The position numbers were made by a program, and so were the translations under genes. Of a DNA stretch of 64,000 bases, positions 46,766 through 59,900 are shown one piece after another. Source of the DNA: Smittia aterrima. Its lineage: Eukaryota > Arthropoda > Insecta > Diptera > Chironomidae. Where the stretch lies: NCBI GenBank assembly GCA_033063855.1, contig CP093829.1, forward strand, positions 13,795,537 through 13,859,536. The letters are read 5' to 3'. How positions within the stretch are numbered: position 1 is the stretch's first letter; each line of letters begins with the position of its first letter. The notes under the pieces are model-generated. The model did no database searches. It was not told where the DNA came from and worked only from the letters and a program-made list of their open reading frames with translations.

Positions 46766-49700
46766 ATGAGTGAAGTAGATCCGGAAACCCTTCTGGAATG
46801 GCTATCTATGGGTCAGGGCGATGAGCGAGAGATGCAGTTGATAGCATTAGAACAGCTTTGTATGCTTCTTCTAATGAGCGATAATGTCGATCGTTGCTTC
46901 GAAAGTTGCCCGCCAAGGACATTCCTACCAGCGCTTTGCAAAATATTTCTGGATGATATGGCTCCAGAAAATGTACTCGAAGTCACTGCTCGAGCAATAA
47001 CTTACTATCTTGATGTTTCTGCAGAATGTACACGAAGAATCATCGCAATTGATGGAGCCATTAAAGCAATTTGCAATCGTCTTATCATCGTCGACTTATC
47101 GAACAGGACGAGCAGAGATTTGGCAGAACAATGCATTAAAGTTCTTGAACTAATTTGCTCAAGAGAGGCTGGCGCAGTGTTCGAAGGTGGAGGCTTGACC
47201 TGTGTGCTATCTTATATAAGAGAAAATGGATCTCAGGTAATTTATTATTATAATTATCCGAAAGTTAGATTAAAATAGTTTTTATTATACAGATTCATAA
47301 TGATACATTGCATTCGGCTATGATCGTGGTATCACGGCTATGTAGCAAAGTAGAACCGCAAGGCGGCAATATTCAATCCTGCGTTGAAAGCTTAAGTCGC
47401 TTGCTTCAACATGAGGATATATTAGTTGCCGATGGAGCTTTAAAGTGCTTTGCATCAGTTGCTGATCGGTATACACGAAAAGGAGTAGACCCTGCGCCTC
47501 TGGCCGAATTTGGTCTTGTCGACCAGTTACTTAATCGATTAAGCAATGCTGCTGGTTCGCAAATACCAACTACTTCAGGCGGAGCTACACAGTTACAAAA
47601 CAAATTGACAGTTGGTGCTTCGGCCACTGCACAGAAGCAGACAAGTGATTCAAACAAGTCTGCGCAATCAATAGCAACAACAATTTCACTTTTATCGACA
47701 CTTTGTCGCGGTTCGCCTAGCATCACGCATGATTTGTTGAGATCAAAATTACCTGACGCAATTGAGCGAGCGCTGAAAGCCGAAGACGAAAGATGCATTT
47801 TGGATTGTATGCGTCTTGCAGACTTAATTCTTCTTTTACTGTTCGAAGGGCGACAAGCTCTTGGGCGTATCGGTGGATCTGGATTGGTACCGAGAATTCG
47901 CAGAGCGGATTCAAGCGCTGAGAGGATTCACCGGCAGTTGATTGACTGCATTCGAAGTAAAGACACTGAAGCGTTAATAGAAGCTATTGAAAATGGCAAC
48001 ATTGATGTAAATTGTTTTGACGATGTAGGACAAACTTTACTTAACTGGGTAAGCTTCGATGAGGTTAGTGTAGAACTTAATATAAATTAACAAATGTTTA
48101 TTTATTTAAAAGAGCGCCGCTTTTGGCACAATTGAGATGGTGGAATTCCTTTGTGAGAAAGGTGCTGACGTGAACAAAGGCCAAAGAAGTTCGTCTCTAC
48201 ATTATGCCTCATGCTTTGGACGACCAGGTATAGCAAAAGTTCTTCTGAAGCATGGAGCTAACCCAGATCTACGTGATGAAGACGGAAAGACTCCTTTGGA
48301 TAAAGCTAGAGAAAGACCTGAAGAGGGTCATAGAGAAGTAGCTGCAATATTGCAATCACCTGGTGAATGGATGACATCTATTACTCGCGACTTGAATGAT
48401 CCTAATGAAAATTCTGAACCTCGCGGGGATCCTGTAATGGCGCCTGTCTACCTGAAATTCTTCTTGCCTGTATTTTGCAAGACCTTTCAAAGCACTATGT
48501 TACCCAGTGTTCGACGATCTAGCTTAGGTATTTCATATAAAATATGGAAATTAAATATTTTATAACGATCTGTGATTTTTAGGACTGATCAAGAAGATGG
48601 TTCAATATGTTCAACCTGAAGTATTGAAAAAGTTGTGCGCTGAACCAATTGAACTCAATCTTGGAACATTGCTTGTTGAGGTCGTCGCAAGCGTTTTGGA
48701 CAATGAGGTGAGTTATAAATGAAAATCAAGATCAGTGAGTAAACGCATCCCATGATCTAAAATATAATTTAGTATCGCCCACTATTCATTCGTTGCTATG
48801 CTGAAGGTTTATTTCTTTTAATATTTTTCTTGTCGACGGCTAAAAATTTTGCAGATTAGCTACAGTTGGCCAGCCAACACCTCTTCTCCTCATAAACTCA
48901 ATTCGATAAATATAAAGAAGCTCGGTCATAATGGGGGTGCAATTGTTCAATCTTTAAAACAGCGCTCGTTGCGTTGTATAATTCCACCAACAACTAACAA
49001 TAACAATTGGTCATTGAGTTCATGCAATTCGGTAAATTATTGTTGATAGTATTATGATCTCTCATGAGATTAACACGTTGGCTTTGCTATTTAAAAAAAT
49101 AACTCAAACTCTCTATTGAAATTATTTTTTGTGAATTTTATTTTATTCATTCAACTTCATAGTTTGTGACAATCTGAGTAATTTTTTTGTGTGTAGCATT
49201 GCATGATAATATTTCCGAATCCGAGTACATTGTCGCTGCATCATACTTGATAAAAGTCATAGAACTTTTAAAACTTCCAAAATAATTGAAAACGCTTTAT
49301 TTATAACAATATCATAAATGTGTGACCTCGACCAATTGTTATTTGTTGTTAATTCTGATTCATACCAATAATTGAAATATCTATCGAGTACATTAAATTA
49401 ACTCACATTAAACTTGAAACATCTTTTATAATGCTTTCAGTTTTATATTTGATTATATTTAATCCCGTTTTCACTAACATATAGCACATATTTTTTAAAA
49501 TGAAAATTGGACATATTCTGTTTTAAGGACGACGAAGACGGCCATCTCGTAGTGTTGACGATAATTGAAGAGTTGATGAGTAAGGGACAAGAAGAGTTTT
49601 TGGATCATTTTGCTCGTCTCGGTGTATTCTCAAAAGTTCAATTGCTAATGGGATCCGGAAACGAGCCAGACATTGATGTTATTAAGTCGCAAGAAGATGC

Positions 49701-52700
49701 CTCTAGCAGCAGAGCTCTAAAAGGTAAAACTTTTAAATTAAAAAAATGATTTTTTAAAAATCTAGTTTGTTATTTTAAAATGATTTTAGAGCCTCAACCA
49801 ACGTTAGAGTTGCAAGAAGATGCAAAGGAAATTCTTCCGGGTAAAGCTTATCATTGGCATGACTGGAGCATCGTTAGAGGTAAACAGCAGGAATATACTA
49901 GAGTACAATATTACGATATTATTAACTTCGAACATATTAATCGTTATAGGCAGGGATTGTTTATACATCTGGTCTGATACTGCAGCGCTTGAACTTTCGA
50001 ACGGTTCAAATGGATGGTTTCGATTCATCTTGGATGGCAAATTGGCGACTATGTACTCGAGCGGTAGTCCAGAAAATGGTAGCGACAGCTCAGGTTATTT
50101 AGATACTTCTTACATTTAATAAACATTCAAATAAAATATTTTGTTCCAAAGGTAAATCAAGAACAACAGATGCGCTTTCAAGTGAAGGTAAATTTCATTT
50201 TTCAATAATTTTAGATTGTAATTTTTGAGGCTTTTTTTATGTCCACTTTTTACGAGTGATTGTCTGTTAACAGTGTTTGGTCGTATAGTTCGATTAGGGT
50301 TAAATAATCGATCAGTTGGAATAATAAGTTTCCATTGTTTTTTTAGAGAATCGTGGCGAATTTCTCGAAAAATTGCAACGTGCTAGAGCAGCAGTGAGAC
50401 AAGGCACTACAAGTCAACCAATTTTGACCATTCCTGGAATTTTACGAATTGTTGTGGGAAACTGGGTTCTAAACAGTCAGAAGGAGCAACTTCTTCATAT
50501 CAACAATTCTGAAGGTCACCAAGTAAGTAAAATAATCATTAACAAATATCATAAGGTCAATATCATAATATCAATGAAAATGTTTTATTTAGGTAACAAT
50601 TCTGCAAGACGAGTTACCAGGGTTTATTTTTGAAAGTAATAGAGGCACCAAGCATACATTTACAGCTGAAACTAATCTTGGACCAGACTTTGCTTCAGGC
50701 TGGAACAACATTCGTAAAAAGAAGTTGCGATCAAAAGTTGAGGCACAAAAGTTTCAAGTAAAAAATTTAGCACGAGACCTTTACAATCGGTATTTCAAAG
50801 CAGCACAGGCAATTCCTCGGGGTGCAGTAGCTAAGTTATCAAGCATTGTTAGAAAAATTGAGGAGGCTTTAGAAGAACAATGCTTGCCAGGTTATGGAGA
50901 AAAAATTCAAGCTTTATGGCAAGAAAAATTGCGTTTAGCTTTAAATGACTTGACAGAGCTCCTAAACAGCGATGGAGTAATTAGCGCATATGAGATGTAC
51001 AGCTCTGGCCTTGTACAAGCTCTAGCTGCCGTGTTATCTAAGAGTTATTGGGAGACTGGATTGAAGCAGAGCAAAGCAAGTAAATATCAGAAGCAACGAA
51101 TCGCAATCTTCAAAGAGTGTGTGTTTATTAACGATTGCAACGAAAAGAATACAGCCAGTATCCTTGTTCAAAAACTAATATCGGTTCTCGAAAGCATCGA
51201 AAAGCTACCAGTTCATCTTTACGATTCTCCTATTGGAGGCTATGGCATTCAAATCCTTACCAAACGTTTGCGATTTCGCCTAGAAAGGGCATCCTGCGAA
51301 ACAACGTTATTCGATCGCAGCGGCAGAACATTGAAAATGGAGCCACTTACAACGATTGGACAGCTGAACAAGTTTCTTTTAAAGATGGTAGCCAAACAGT
51401 GGTACGACATGGATCGATCAACATTCTTGTTTTTGAAAAAACTCAAAGAAAACAAAAACTCTACTTTCAAACATATTCAAGATTTTGATGAAAATGGAAT
51501 TATTTACTTCATCGGCAGCAACGGAAAGTCAACAGATTGGGTTAATCCTGGACAGTATGGACTTGTAACAATAACAAGCTCCGAAGGTAGACAATTACCA
51601 TATGGAAAATTAGAAGACATTTTATCTCGTGAAAGCATAAGCGTCAATTGTCATACTAAAGATAACAAGAAGGCATGGTTTTCAATTGACCTTGGAATGA
51701 ACATTATCCCAAATGCTTATACTCTCCGACATGCTCGAGGATATGGCCGTTCAGCGTTAAGAAATTGGTTGCTTCAAATGTCAAAAGACGGCGTGAACTG
51801 GTGTACTTTGGTCACACATAACGATGACAAAAGTCTTAATGATCCTGGTAGCACATGTACATGGCCTGTTGATTGTTTCGATGACGAAGGATTTCGCCAT
51901 GTAAGAATCCAACAGAATGGAAGAAATGCTTCAGGACAAACACATTATCTGAGTTTATCCGGTTTCGAAATTTATGGTAAAGTCGTATCAGTCTGTGATG
52001 ATATGCAACGCACTGCTGCAAAGGAAAATGAGGCGAAAATTCGACGGGAACGCCGTTGCATTAGATCGCAATTAAAAATGATATCACAGGGAGCTAGAGT
52101 TATACGAGGTCCAGATTGGCGATGGGACGACCAAGATGGAAGTCCGCCTTGTGAAGGGGTGGTCACTGGAGACATTCACAACGGCTGGATTGACGTAAAA
52201 TGGGATCATGGCTTGAGAAACTCTTATCGAATGGGCGCAGAAGGCAAATACGATTTAAAATTAGCAAATGGTGGTGAGATACCGAGTTTTGATCTCAGCG
52301 GCACAGCTTCAACTAAAAAACTTGGAGAAAAGGGCAATACTTTAAATAATCGCAAATCAAGCTCTACTCCAAGCTTACCGGAAGCTACTGATGGTCATGG
52401 TAACAAGAATTCTGTGGCTTCAACGGACCAGGCTGCTTCTGCTGATAATCTTCGTTGGAATCAAGTTGAAAATACTTCCGAAAATGCCGAATGCTCAGAA
52501 TCACAAGCAGTGGCAGAAAATTCGGTATCACATTCTCTTCATTTGCCTGATTTGTCAACAATAAACTCTTCAAGTTTCTCACTATCGGATCTTGCCACTA
52601 TTACAGAAAATCTAACATTGAGCGGTGATGAAAAAAATACAAGTGATGCAGCCTCATCAAACGCTTGTGAAGCTTCAACAAGTGAATTAGTTTCTCAAGA

Positions 52701-55700
52701 CATTAGTATGCGCGATGAAAAAGCCTCGAATATTAATGAAGCTAATAACAAACTGAACTTAAGTCAGTCATCAAACAGCATCAGCAAGACTTTACTTAAT
52801 ACCAAATTAGAAATGTTGGACAAGATCGATATGCTGCGAAACAATACAAATAGCTTGCTTTCATCTGGAATCCTCTCACAATCGAATCTGCTTTCTTCGG
52901 TAAAGCTGTCATTGCCCAAGAATCACGAAGCGTCACCTGGAAATAACAACAACAAAAACAACATGAATCCTGAAGATCGCGACTCAAGATTTAAGAAAGC
53001 TTTCAATGAATTTGAAAAGTATCTACAAATTCAGTCGACTGAAGAAGCTTCATCTTCAAACTGTAATCTGAGTAAAAACCAATCTTTTAACATCAAAAAT
53101 GTAGCTGCAAACTTAACAGATACTTTAATGGAAATTGCTGATCAGGATAGTGGAAATTTAGCTTCGGAGGTTAGCTCCTCGTCGTCTATCGAAACTCCTT
53201 CAACAACAAATTTATTAGAGAACACTGCTGTAATTTCTCGTCGCAAAGATTCTGCTAACAATAATAACAGCACGTCAGGAATCGCAGGAGGAAGTATGAA
53301 TAACACCGGAGATGGTGTCAATCAAAACTTAAGTGGAAACTACTTTCCACGTGGAAGTAACTCTGTAACAAGTCTTGTTAAGCTGGCATTATCAAGTAAT
53401 TTCCATCCTGGCCTGCTTACTTCAGTGCAAAACAATACCACTACAGCTTTAAACCAACAATCAAGCGGAACGAATCCCTCATTAACAATGAGTTTGACAT
53501 CGACTTCTAGCGACAGTGAACAAGTTTCATTGGAAGATTTCTTGGAGTCATGCCGACCACCTACGCTTTTAGGTGAGTCAGACGATTTTGATGACTTAGA
53601 GGATGAAACTGTAGATGATGAAAATGAAGATGAATATGAAGAAGTCGGGAATACTTTGCTTCAGGTCATGGTTTCACGAAACTTACTGTCTTTCATGGAT
53701 GAAGAGACATTAGAAAATCGTTTGGTATCTGCTGGTAAAAGAAAATCGTGGGACGACGAATACGTTTTGAAGCGAACATTCTCAGCTCTTATCCCCGCAT
53801 TTGATCCAAGACCTGGACGTACAAATGTGAATCAAACAAGTGATCTCGATATCCCAACACCGGGATCAGATACTCAGTGGAAGCGAAACGACACTTTGCC
53901 CTCTGCTCAACCGTCCTTACAACTAGTTCTGCGTGGTCCCAACATGACTGGAGTCGGCGATGTGGATATTCCTTTAGTTAATCGTGATTGGACCATTTTT
54001 AGAGCTGTTCAGGAGTTGATTCAATTGTCAAACATGTCCAAGCAAGATAAAATGAAGAAAATTTGGGAGCCAACATACACGATTATTTATCAAGAGGCTA
54101 ACAATAACAACGATGATGACGGCCGTAAAACACCAATCGCTACGCAAAGCGAGGGCTCAACTCTCTCTCCAAACTCACCATTGCCGTTGCCGTTGCCCGC
54201 TACACCGACGAATACCAGCAACAACATGCAATGTTCCGTTGACGATGTTTTACAACTTCTCGCACAAATCAATTCCATCGATAATTCGTTGAATGTGAAG
54301 AAGAATTTAACCGAATCGTTAGATGCCGACCTAAAAAATCCTTCGCATGAGCTTTATATGAGCAAGAAAATTACGAACAAGCTTTTACAACAGATTCAAG
54401 ATCCATTGGTGCTGTCGAGCAATAGTTTACCGACCTGGTGTGAAAATTTTAATCAGAGCTGTCCTTTCTTGTTCCCGTTTGAAACGCGTCAAGTTTATTT
54501 CAACTGCACTGCATTCGGCGCCTCACGTAGCATTGTATGGCTTCAGTCTCAAAAGGATGTGACTTTAGAACGACAGCGGACACCAGGTTTGAGTCCTCGA
54601 CATGTTGATCAAAATGAATTTAGAGTTGGTCGTTTGAAACATGAAAGAGTCAAGGTTCCGCGTTCAAACGAATTACTTGCTTGGGCAATGGAAGTGATGA
54701 AGATGCACTGTAATCGCAAATCTGTTTTGGAAATTGAATTTCTAAACGAAGAGGGAACTGGTTTAGGTCCAACGCTCGAGTTCTACGCGTTGGCTGCGAA
54801 TGAATTGCAGCGATCAGACTTAAAAATGTGGATGTGTGAGGATCATGATGTTATTGTTGAAGAAATGGAAGATCGCACTTCAATTGACGATGACACTGAT
54901 GCCAAACCAGTTGGTTTTTACGTTCGCCGCCCCACAGGATTGTTTCCAGCTCCATTGCCTCAAGATTCTGCTGTTTGTGATAAAGTTGTCGAACATTTCT
55001 GGTTCCTTGGAGTCTTCATCGCAAAAGTTTTACAAGACGGCCGATTGGTTGACTTACCTCTCAGTAACAGCTTTTTGCAACTCTTATGTCACAATAAAAC
55101 ACTGTCGAAATCTCGTGTTCCGAATGAAGCAAAGATTGATGATCCAATGACTTCAAGTATTATGTCGGAGGAAAGTGACTTTGCTGAAACATACTCTAAA
55201 AATCTATTGAATTCAGTAATGTGGTACGATGGGATCTTGTCGCAAGATAATCTTCAAGAGATCGATCCGATTCGAGCACAGTTCATCCAAGAATTATATG
55301 AACTTGTTCAGCAGAAACAAACCATAGAGCAAAATGATACGATGTCTCCATTAGAAAAACTCGATAAAATCAATCTGCTTCGCTTAGAAACAAAAGCTGG
55401 TTCCGTTGCATTGGAAGATTTAGCATTGAATTTCACTTATTTGCCGAGTTCGAAGGTTTATGGATATGAATTTGCTGAGCTGATAGAAAATGGAGCTAAT
55501 ATTGATGTGACCATCAATAATGTGGAAGAATATTGCGATCTGACCATCAAGTTTTGCTTACATTATGGAATCGCTAAGCAGCTGGATGCTTTTCATAAAG
55601 GATTCTGTGAAGTTTTTTCATTGAATAAGTTAGCAGCATTCACTCCTGAAGAAGCTCGCAAAATGATCTGCGGCGAACAACATCCTAAATGGACACGAGA

Positions 55701-56149
55701 AGAGTTGTTGAACTATACTGAACCTAAGCTGGGATACAGTAAAGACAGGTAACTTGATAGATTACGTTAATCGTTTTAAATATTAATGTTTTCAATTTTA
55801 GTCCGGGCTTCATTCGTTTTATCAACGTTCTTATGGATATGAGCGGAGAAGAAAGAAAAGCATTTTTGCAGTTTACAACTGGATGCAGCTCTTTACCTCC
55901 AGGGGGACTTGCCAATCTTCACCCACGGTAACATGTTTTTGACTTTTGGTTTTGTGACTTCTCTAACCTTTTTATTTTTCTAATCATTCTAGTTTAACTG
56001 TTGTGCGTAAAGTCGATGCCGGTGCTGGAAGCTATCCATCAGTGAACACCTGCGTTCACTATTTGAAACTACCCGATTATCCAACCGAAGAAGTCTTACG
56101 CGATCGTCTGCTCTGTGCAACCAAAGAACGCGGATTCCATTTGAATTAA
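46766..56149 (+). CDS. HECTD1: HECT-type E3 ubiquitin ligase HECTD1
   Basis: Twelve coding exons: 46766-47236, 47293-48048, 48113-48527, 48583-48707, 49528-49723, 49790-49879, 49950-50093, 50152-50187, 50347-50522, 50593-55748, 55802-55927 and 55993-56149. They sum to 7848 nt, 2615 aa, essentially the length of human HECTD1. The N terminus has the armadillo-like region beginning [20 protein letters not shown]. Ankyrin repeats lie at about 405-480 ([20 protein letters not shown]), followed by a SUN/galactose-binding-like module near 1150-1250 ([17 protein letters not shown]), a MIB/HERC2 domain near 1300-1360 and a Ser/Asn-rich disordered stretch with an acidic patch (about 1800). The C-terminal HECT domain carries its predicted catalytic Cys at about 2584 ([12 protein letters not shown]). 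It transfers ubiquitin to substrates; vertebrate HECTD1 acts in development and cell migration. The ATG follows an acceptor directly, so a 5' UTR intron exists. Confidence 0.96.
50152..50187 (+). other. HECTD1: 36-nt microexon of HECTD1, likely cassette
   Basis: Bounded by TTCCAAAG and GAAG|GTAAAT, it encodes 12 residues ([16 protein letters not shown], spanning split codons). It enters and leaves in the same phase, and skipping it gives [14 protein letters not shown], which resembles the vertebrate HECTD1 sequence at this point. Inclusion also keeps the frame, so it is a candidate alternatively spliced exon next to the region after the armadillo/ankyrin part. Confidence 0.6.
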
Positions 56150-56914
56150 AAGGTTATTAAAATTAAATCTTTTCTTTAATATCACCGTTTATTGCAAAAC
56201 CTATTAATATGAAAGATTTGTTGTTCAGAGTAGTTTAAATTTGAATAATTGACACTAATGGAAAAAAGAAAAGATTTTTGCGATGTAACGAAGATGTAGA
56301 AGAGTTAATAAATGATTTACAGTTTGATCTTAATATTAAATACATTTATTATTTACAAAACAATTTCATTGTAAGTATTGAACTGAATATTTCCTTTAGT
56401 CCGTCATGTCTGATGTCTGGAAATTTATAAAAGACGATAAGATAAGGAGGCAAAAAAAAGGCTGAATTCGTTAGATTCATCAGTCTTGGCTTGACACCGA
56501 AGGAAAATACCGGTGAAAATCTCGAGTCATTGGAATGTTCGCAGAGATGTTTCAGCACTCGACGACATTCGAAATTATTCCAGGAAAATTCATAATTTCT
56601 ACGAAAATATATAACGAAAATATGAAACTTAAAAAACATTGAGCAAAACAGAGCAAATGCAAGCTTTCAACATTTATGAAGCCTTGAACCCGAAAATTTG
56701 CTCAGTTTAAAACGCATATTACGAATTTATAAAACTTTATCAAATTTTTCATTCATCTTGAAAAAAAATTAAAACAAAAAATAAAATTAAGATTACCGTG
56801 CTAAGAGGAACAAATCAAAGAAAAACCGTGCTTGAAGTCTTTTTTTAGGAACTGAGGAACGATAAGAAGTGCTTGAAGTCCGTTTGAAGCTTTGGATAAT
56901 CAAAGAAGCACAAA
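56150..56914. other. HECTD1-brm intergenic region
   Basis: A 765-bp gap between two genes on the same strand. It must carry the HECTD1 3' UTR and the brm promoter and 5' UTR. A 96-codon antisense frame within it has no recognisable features and is taken as chance. Confidence 0.5.
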
Positions 56915-59900
56915 ATGTCGAGTCCCCAAAACGCTGTAAGTTTTTTTCAAAATGAAATTTTTATTTGTGATTAAAAGTGCCAAATGGAAAAAAAACATTA
57001 TGGATAATAACTTTTTGTCGCATCATTAAATTTTATTGATTCAAAGTAATTTATGCGTTTTACCTTAGCGTTTCATTTGTTGTTTAATTGATTATGAAAA
57101 GAAGCCGCAACACAAAATGGCTTTCTCTCATATATTTCTAGTGCTCTGAAAAATCAGGCTCATCAACGAATTTAATGAGAAAATCGCTAGGAGCCTTCTG
57201 TTGCTCAAGAATAACGAAACTATTAATTCCTTGTTTCAAAATTGCACTGGGAATGTACATTGTCATTTGAGGACCTGCAAGAGGCCAATAACGTCCGAGG
57301 TTGAATCCATTTACGAACAGAACTCCTTTGCCCCATCCTAATGTATGCCACCAAGTATCCGCAACGTCTCCTATAACATTAAGTTCGCCGTAAAATAGAG
57401 CTGGCCCATCGCGAAGCCATCCGTTCTTGAATAGTTCTGTCCTGTCTCCGTCAGTTGATATGAAGCTTTCAATATTTTTGTAATCGTCAAACGGGTAACC
57501 GGTGATTCTCCATCCTGTAAGCGCCTTGAAATATGGTTCGTTGAAAGTTTGTATTGTTACGTTTCCCAAAATGCCTTTGTGATCAAAATTTTCTTGGAAG
57601 TTAATTCTTCCCTGGTTTTCGACAAAAATTTGGATTCGCTTGCCATAGTTCGCAGTAATAGGAATCGAATTAATATTGTTTTCTCTTGAAAGCACACCAA
57701 TAAATCTTCCATCGATATAAATTTGAGCTCGATCTCTCAATTTGTCAATGAAAAGATTGCTTGGATCACGAGTAAAACTTGGTAAATCAGCTTCATAAAG
57801 TACAAATCCTGAGCATTGATCAAGTTGCTCAAATGTTAAAAGATTACTTTCTGATTCTTTAACTTGAGACGACAAGGTGGATCTTCCTGAAGTCGTGAAA
57901 ATACTATTTGTGAAGCTTACAGTGATTGATGGATATATTGCTTTCTTTGTAGGATCTGGGAGACTTATTGTGGGCAAATTCATAAACTAAAAAATAGTAA
58001 AACATTAGTTAGCCATTAGAATAAAGAACATTAAACGCACCTCTCCGATTACATTCATGAAATGGTAGTATTTTGATGTTGCTTCTCCAGTTTCATCTAA
58101 CGGTGCATCGTAGTCGTAACTAGTGATATCAGCCATATAGCTTCCGATACCCCAATCATTAGCTCCAGCCCAGAAACCAAAATTTGTTCCACCAAAGAAC
58201 ATGTAAAAGTTCACGTTAGCTTTATACGGTTCATCAAGCATGGTCCTCAATGTTACTGCAAGTTCATAAGAGCTTCGTCTTGCATTTGGTTCTTGCCAAT
58301 GAGTTAACCATCCAGTGTAAAACTCAGAGTTGACTAATGGTCCTGTTGGCTGTACTTCTCTTAATTTTTCGAAATTATATGCTACTTCGGATTGGTTTGC
58401 TATTCCAAAATCAGTAGTTGCAAAAACCCCATCGATGAAACCACATTTTAACTCATTGTCAATTGGACGGTCAGTTGTAAACAATAATACGTCTTCTGTA
58501 TATTTTCGTGTCTCATCTCGCAGAAAGTTTTTATAATTAAGATTACACTTCTTGAAAGCTCCGTACTCATTTTCAACTTGAACCATGATAATGTTTCCTC
58601 CTTTGCTGTATAAGCTATCACTGAATCTTGGCATTAATTCTGAATACCACTTTTGAACTTCATTTAAATAGTTCGAGTCATCCGTTCTCACTTGAATTCC
58701 AGGATATTTCCTTTCCAACCAATAGGGCAAACCTCCATTGTCGATTTCGGCACAAATATATGGTCCTGGGCGAAGAATTATGTAAAGGCCTTCGAGTGTG
58801 GCAAGCCTTATAAATTCTTCTATATTTGCTATTCCTGTCCAATCATAAACATTTTCTTTTGGATTATGAAGTGACCATTGGATATACCTGATATTTAAGC
58901 ATTTTAGTTGTTAATCGTTCATCACATTTCAATATTTACACATCAACAGCATTCAATCCTCCCGCTCTCATCATTCTTAGTTTGGCCGCCCATGTTTCCG
59001 GGAGTGCTCTGAAATAATGAAAAGATCCGGCAACATATCGAAATTCTTCGCCATCCTTCAGAAATATGTTTCTCTCGTGATCGATTTCAAATTTACGTAT
59101 CTAACGTTTATATAAAAAAAATGAAGTATTTATCTACAAACTCCGAGAGAGCGACAAAATGCTTACTTCTTCTTGCGCAATACTCAAATCCAAAAAACAA
59201 AATAATATTCCAATCACCCACTTCATTTTGCAAGCGTTAAAAACGTCTTTAATTCTCTGTGCGATCAAAAGAAGACTGTGTTGTATTGCAAAGTAATTTC
59301 CTCATTTATAAATTTTCGCTCAATAAACTTTATTGAGCGACTTCTTGGTCATAAAGAGAATAAACATTATGAAGAGAATATTTATATAAAACAATGACAT
59401 TTTCTCTTCAATGACTTTGAGTTAAACGTAAAGCGGGTGAAAATGAAGTAGAATAAATAGCTTACAATTGTTTCTGACAATAGAGAGGCAATGTACTATA
59501 ATAGATAAGAAATAGCCTCACACACTTATGCTTTGACGGTTTTAAAAGAATTTTTAAGTTTAAATTAGAAGTGATTAACTCGTAAATTATTGTTCAATCG
59601 TTAAACCTAATTTACCATTAATGTAATCTTAGCCAGATTATCTTCCAAGGGGCATAATTTTATAATAGCCTAATTGAAGATAAGTTTTATCAAGCTTCAA
59701 GTGCCTCGAAACTCGAAACAATTAATACTTAGTGATAGGCCATATAGCGAAAAAGTAGAATGAATTGTTTTCCTTTTATTCAGTTCCTTCTTCGTTGATA
59801 AAAATTGGTCCATTTACAAAATTCATTCTGAGATTAGCCGGAGCCCTTTGCATCTCAACAACTTGAATAACATTATTTCCATGTTTTAAAATATTTTTTG

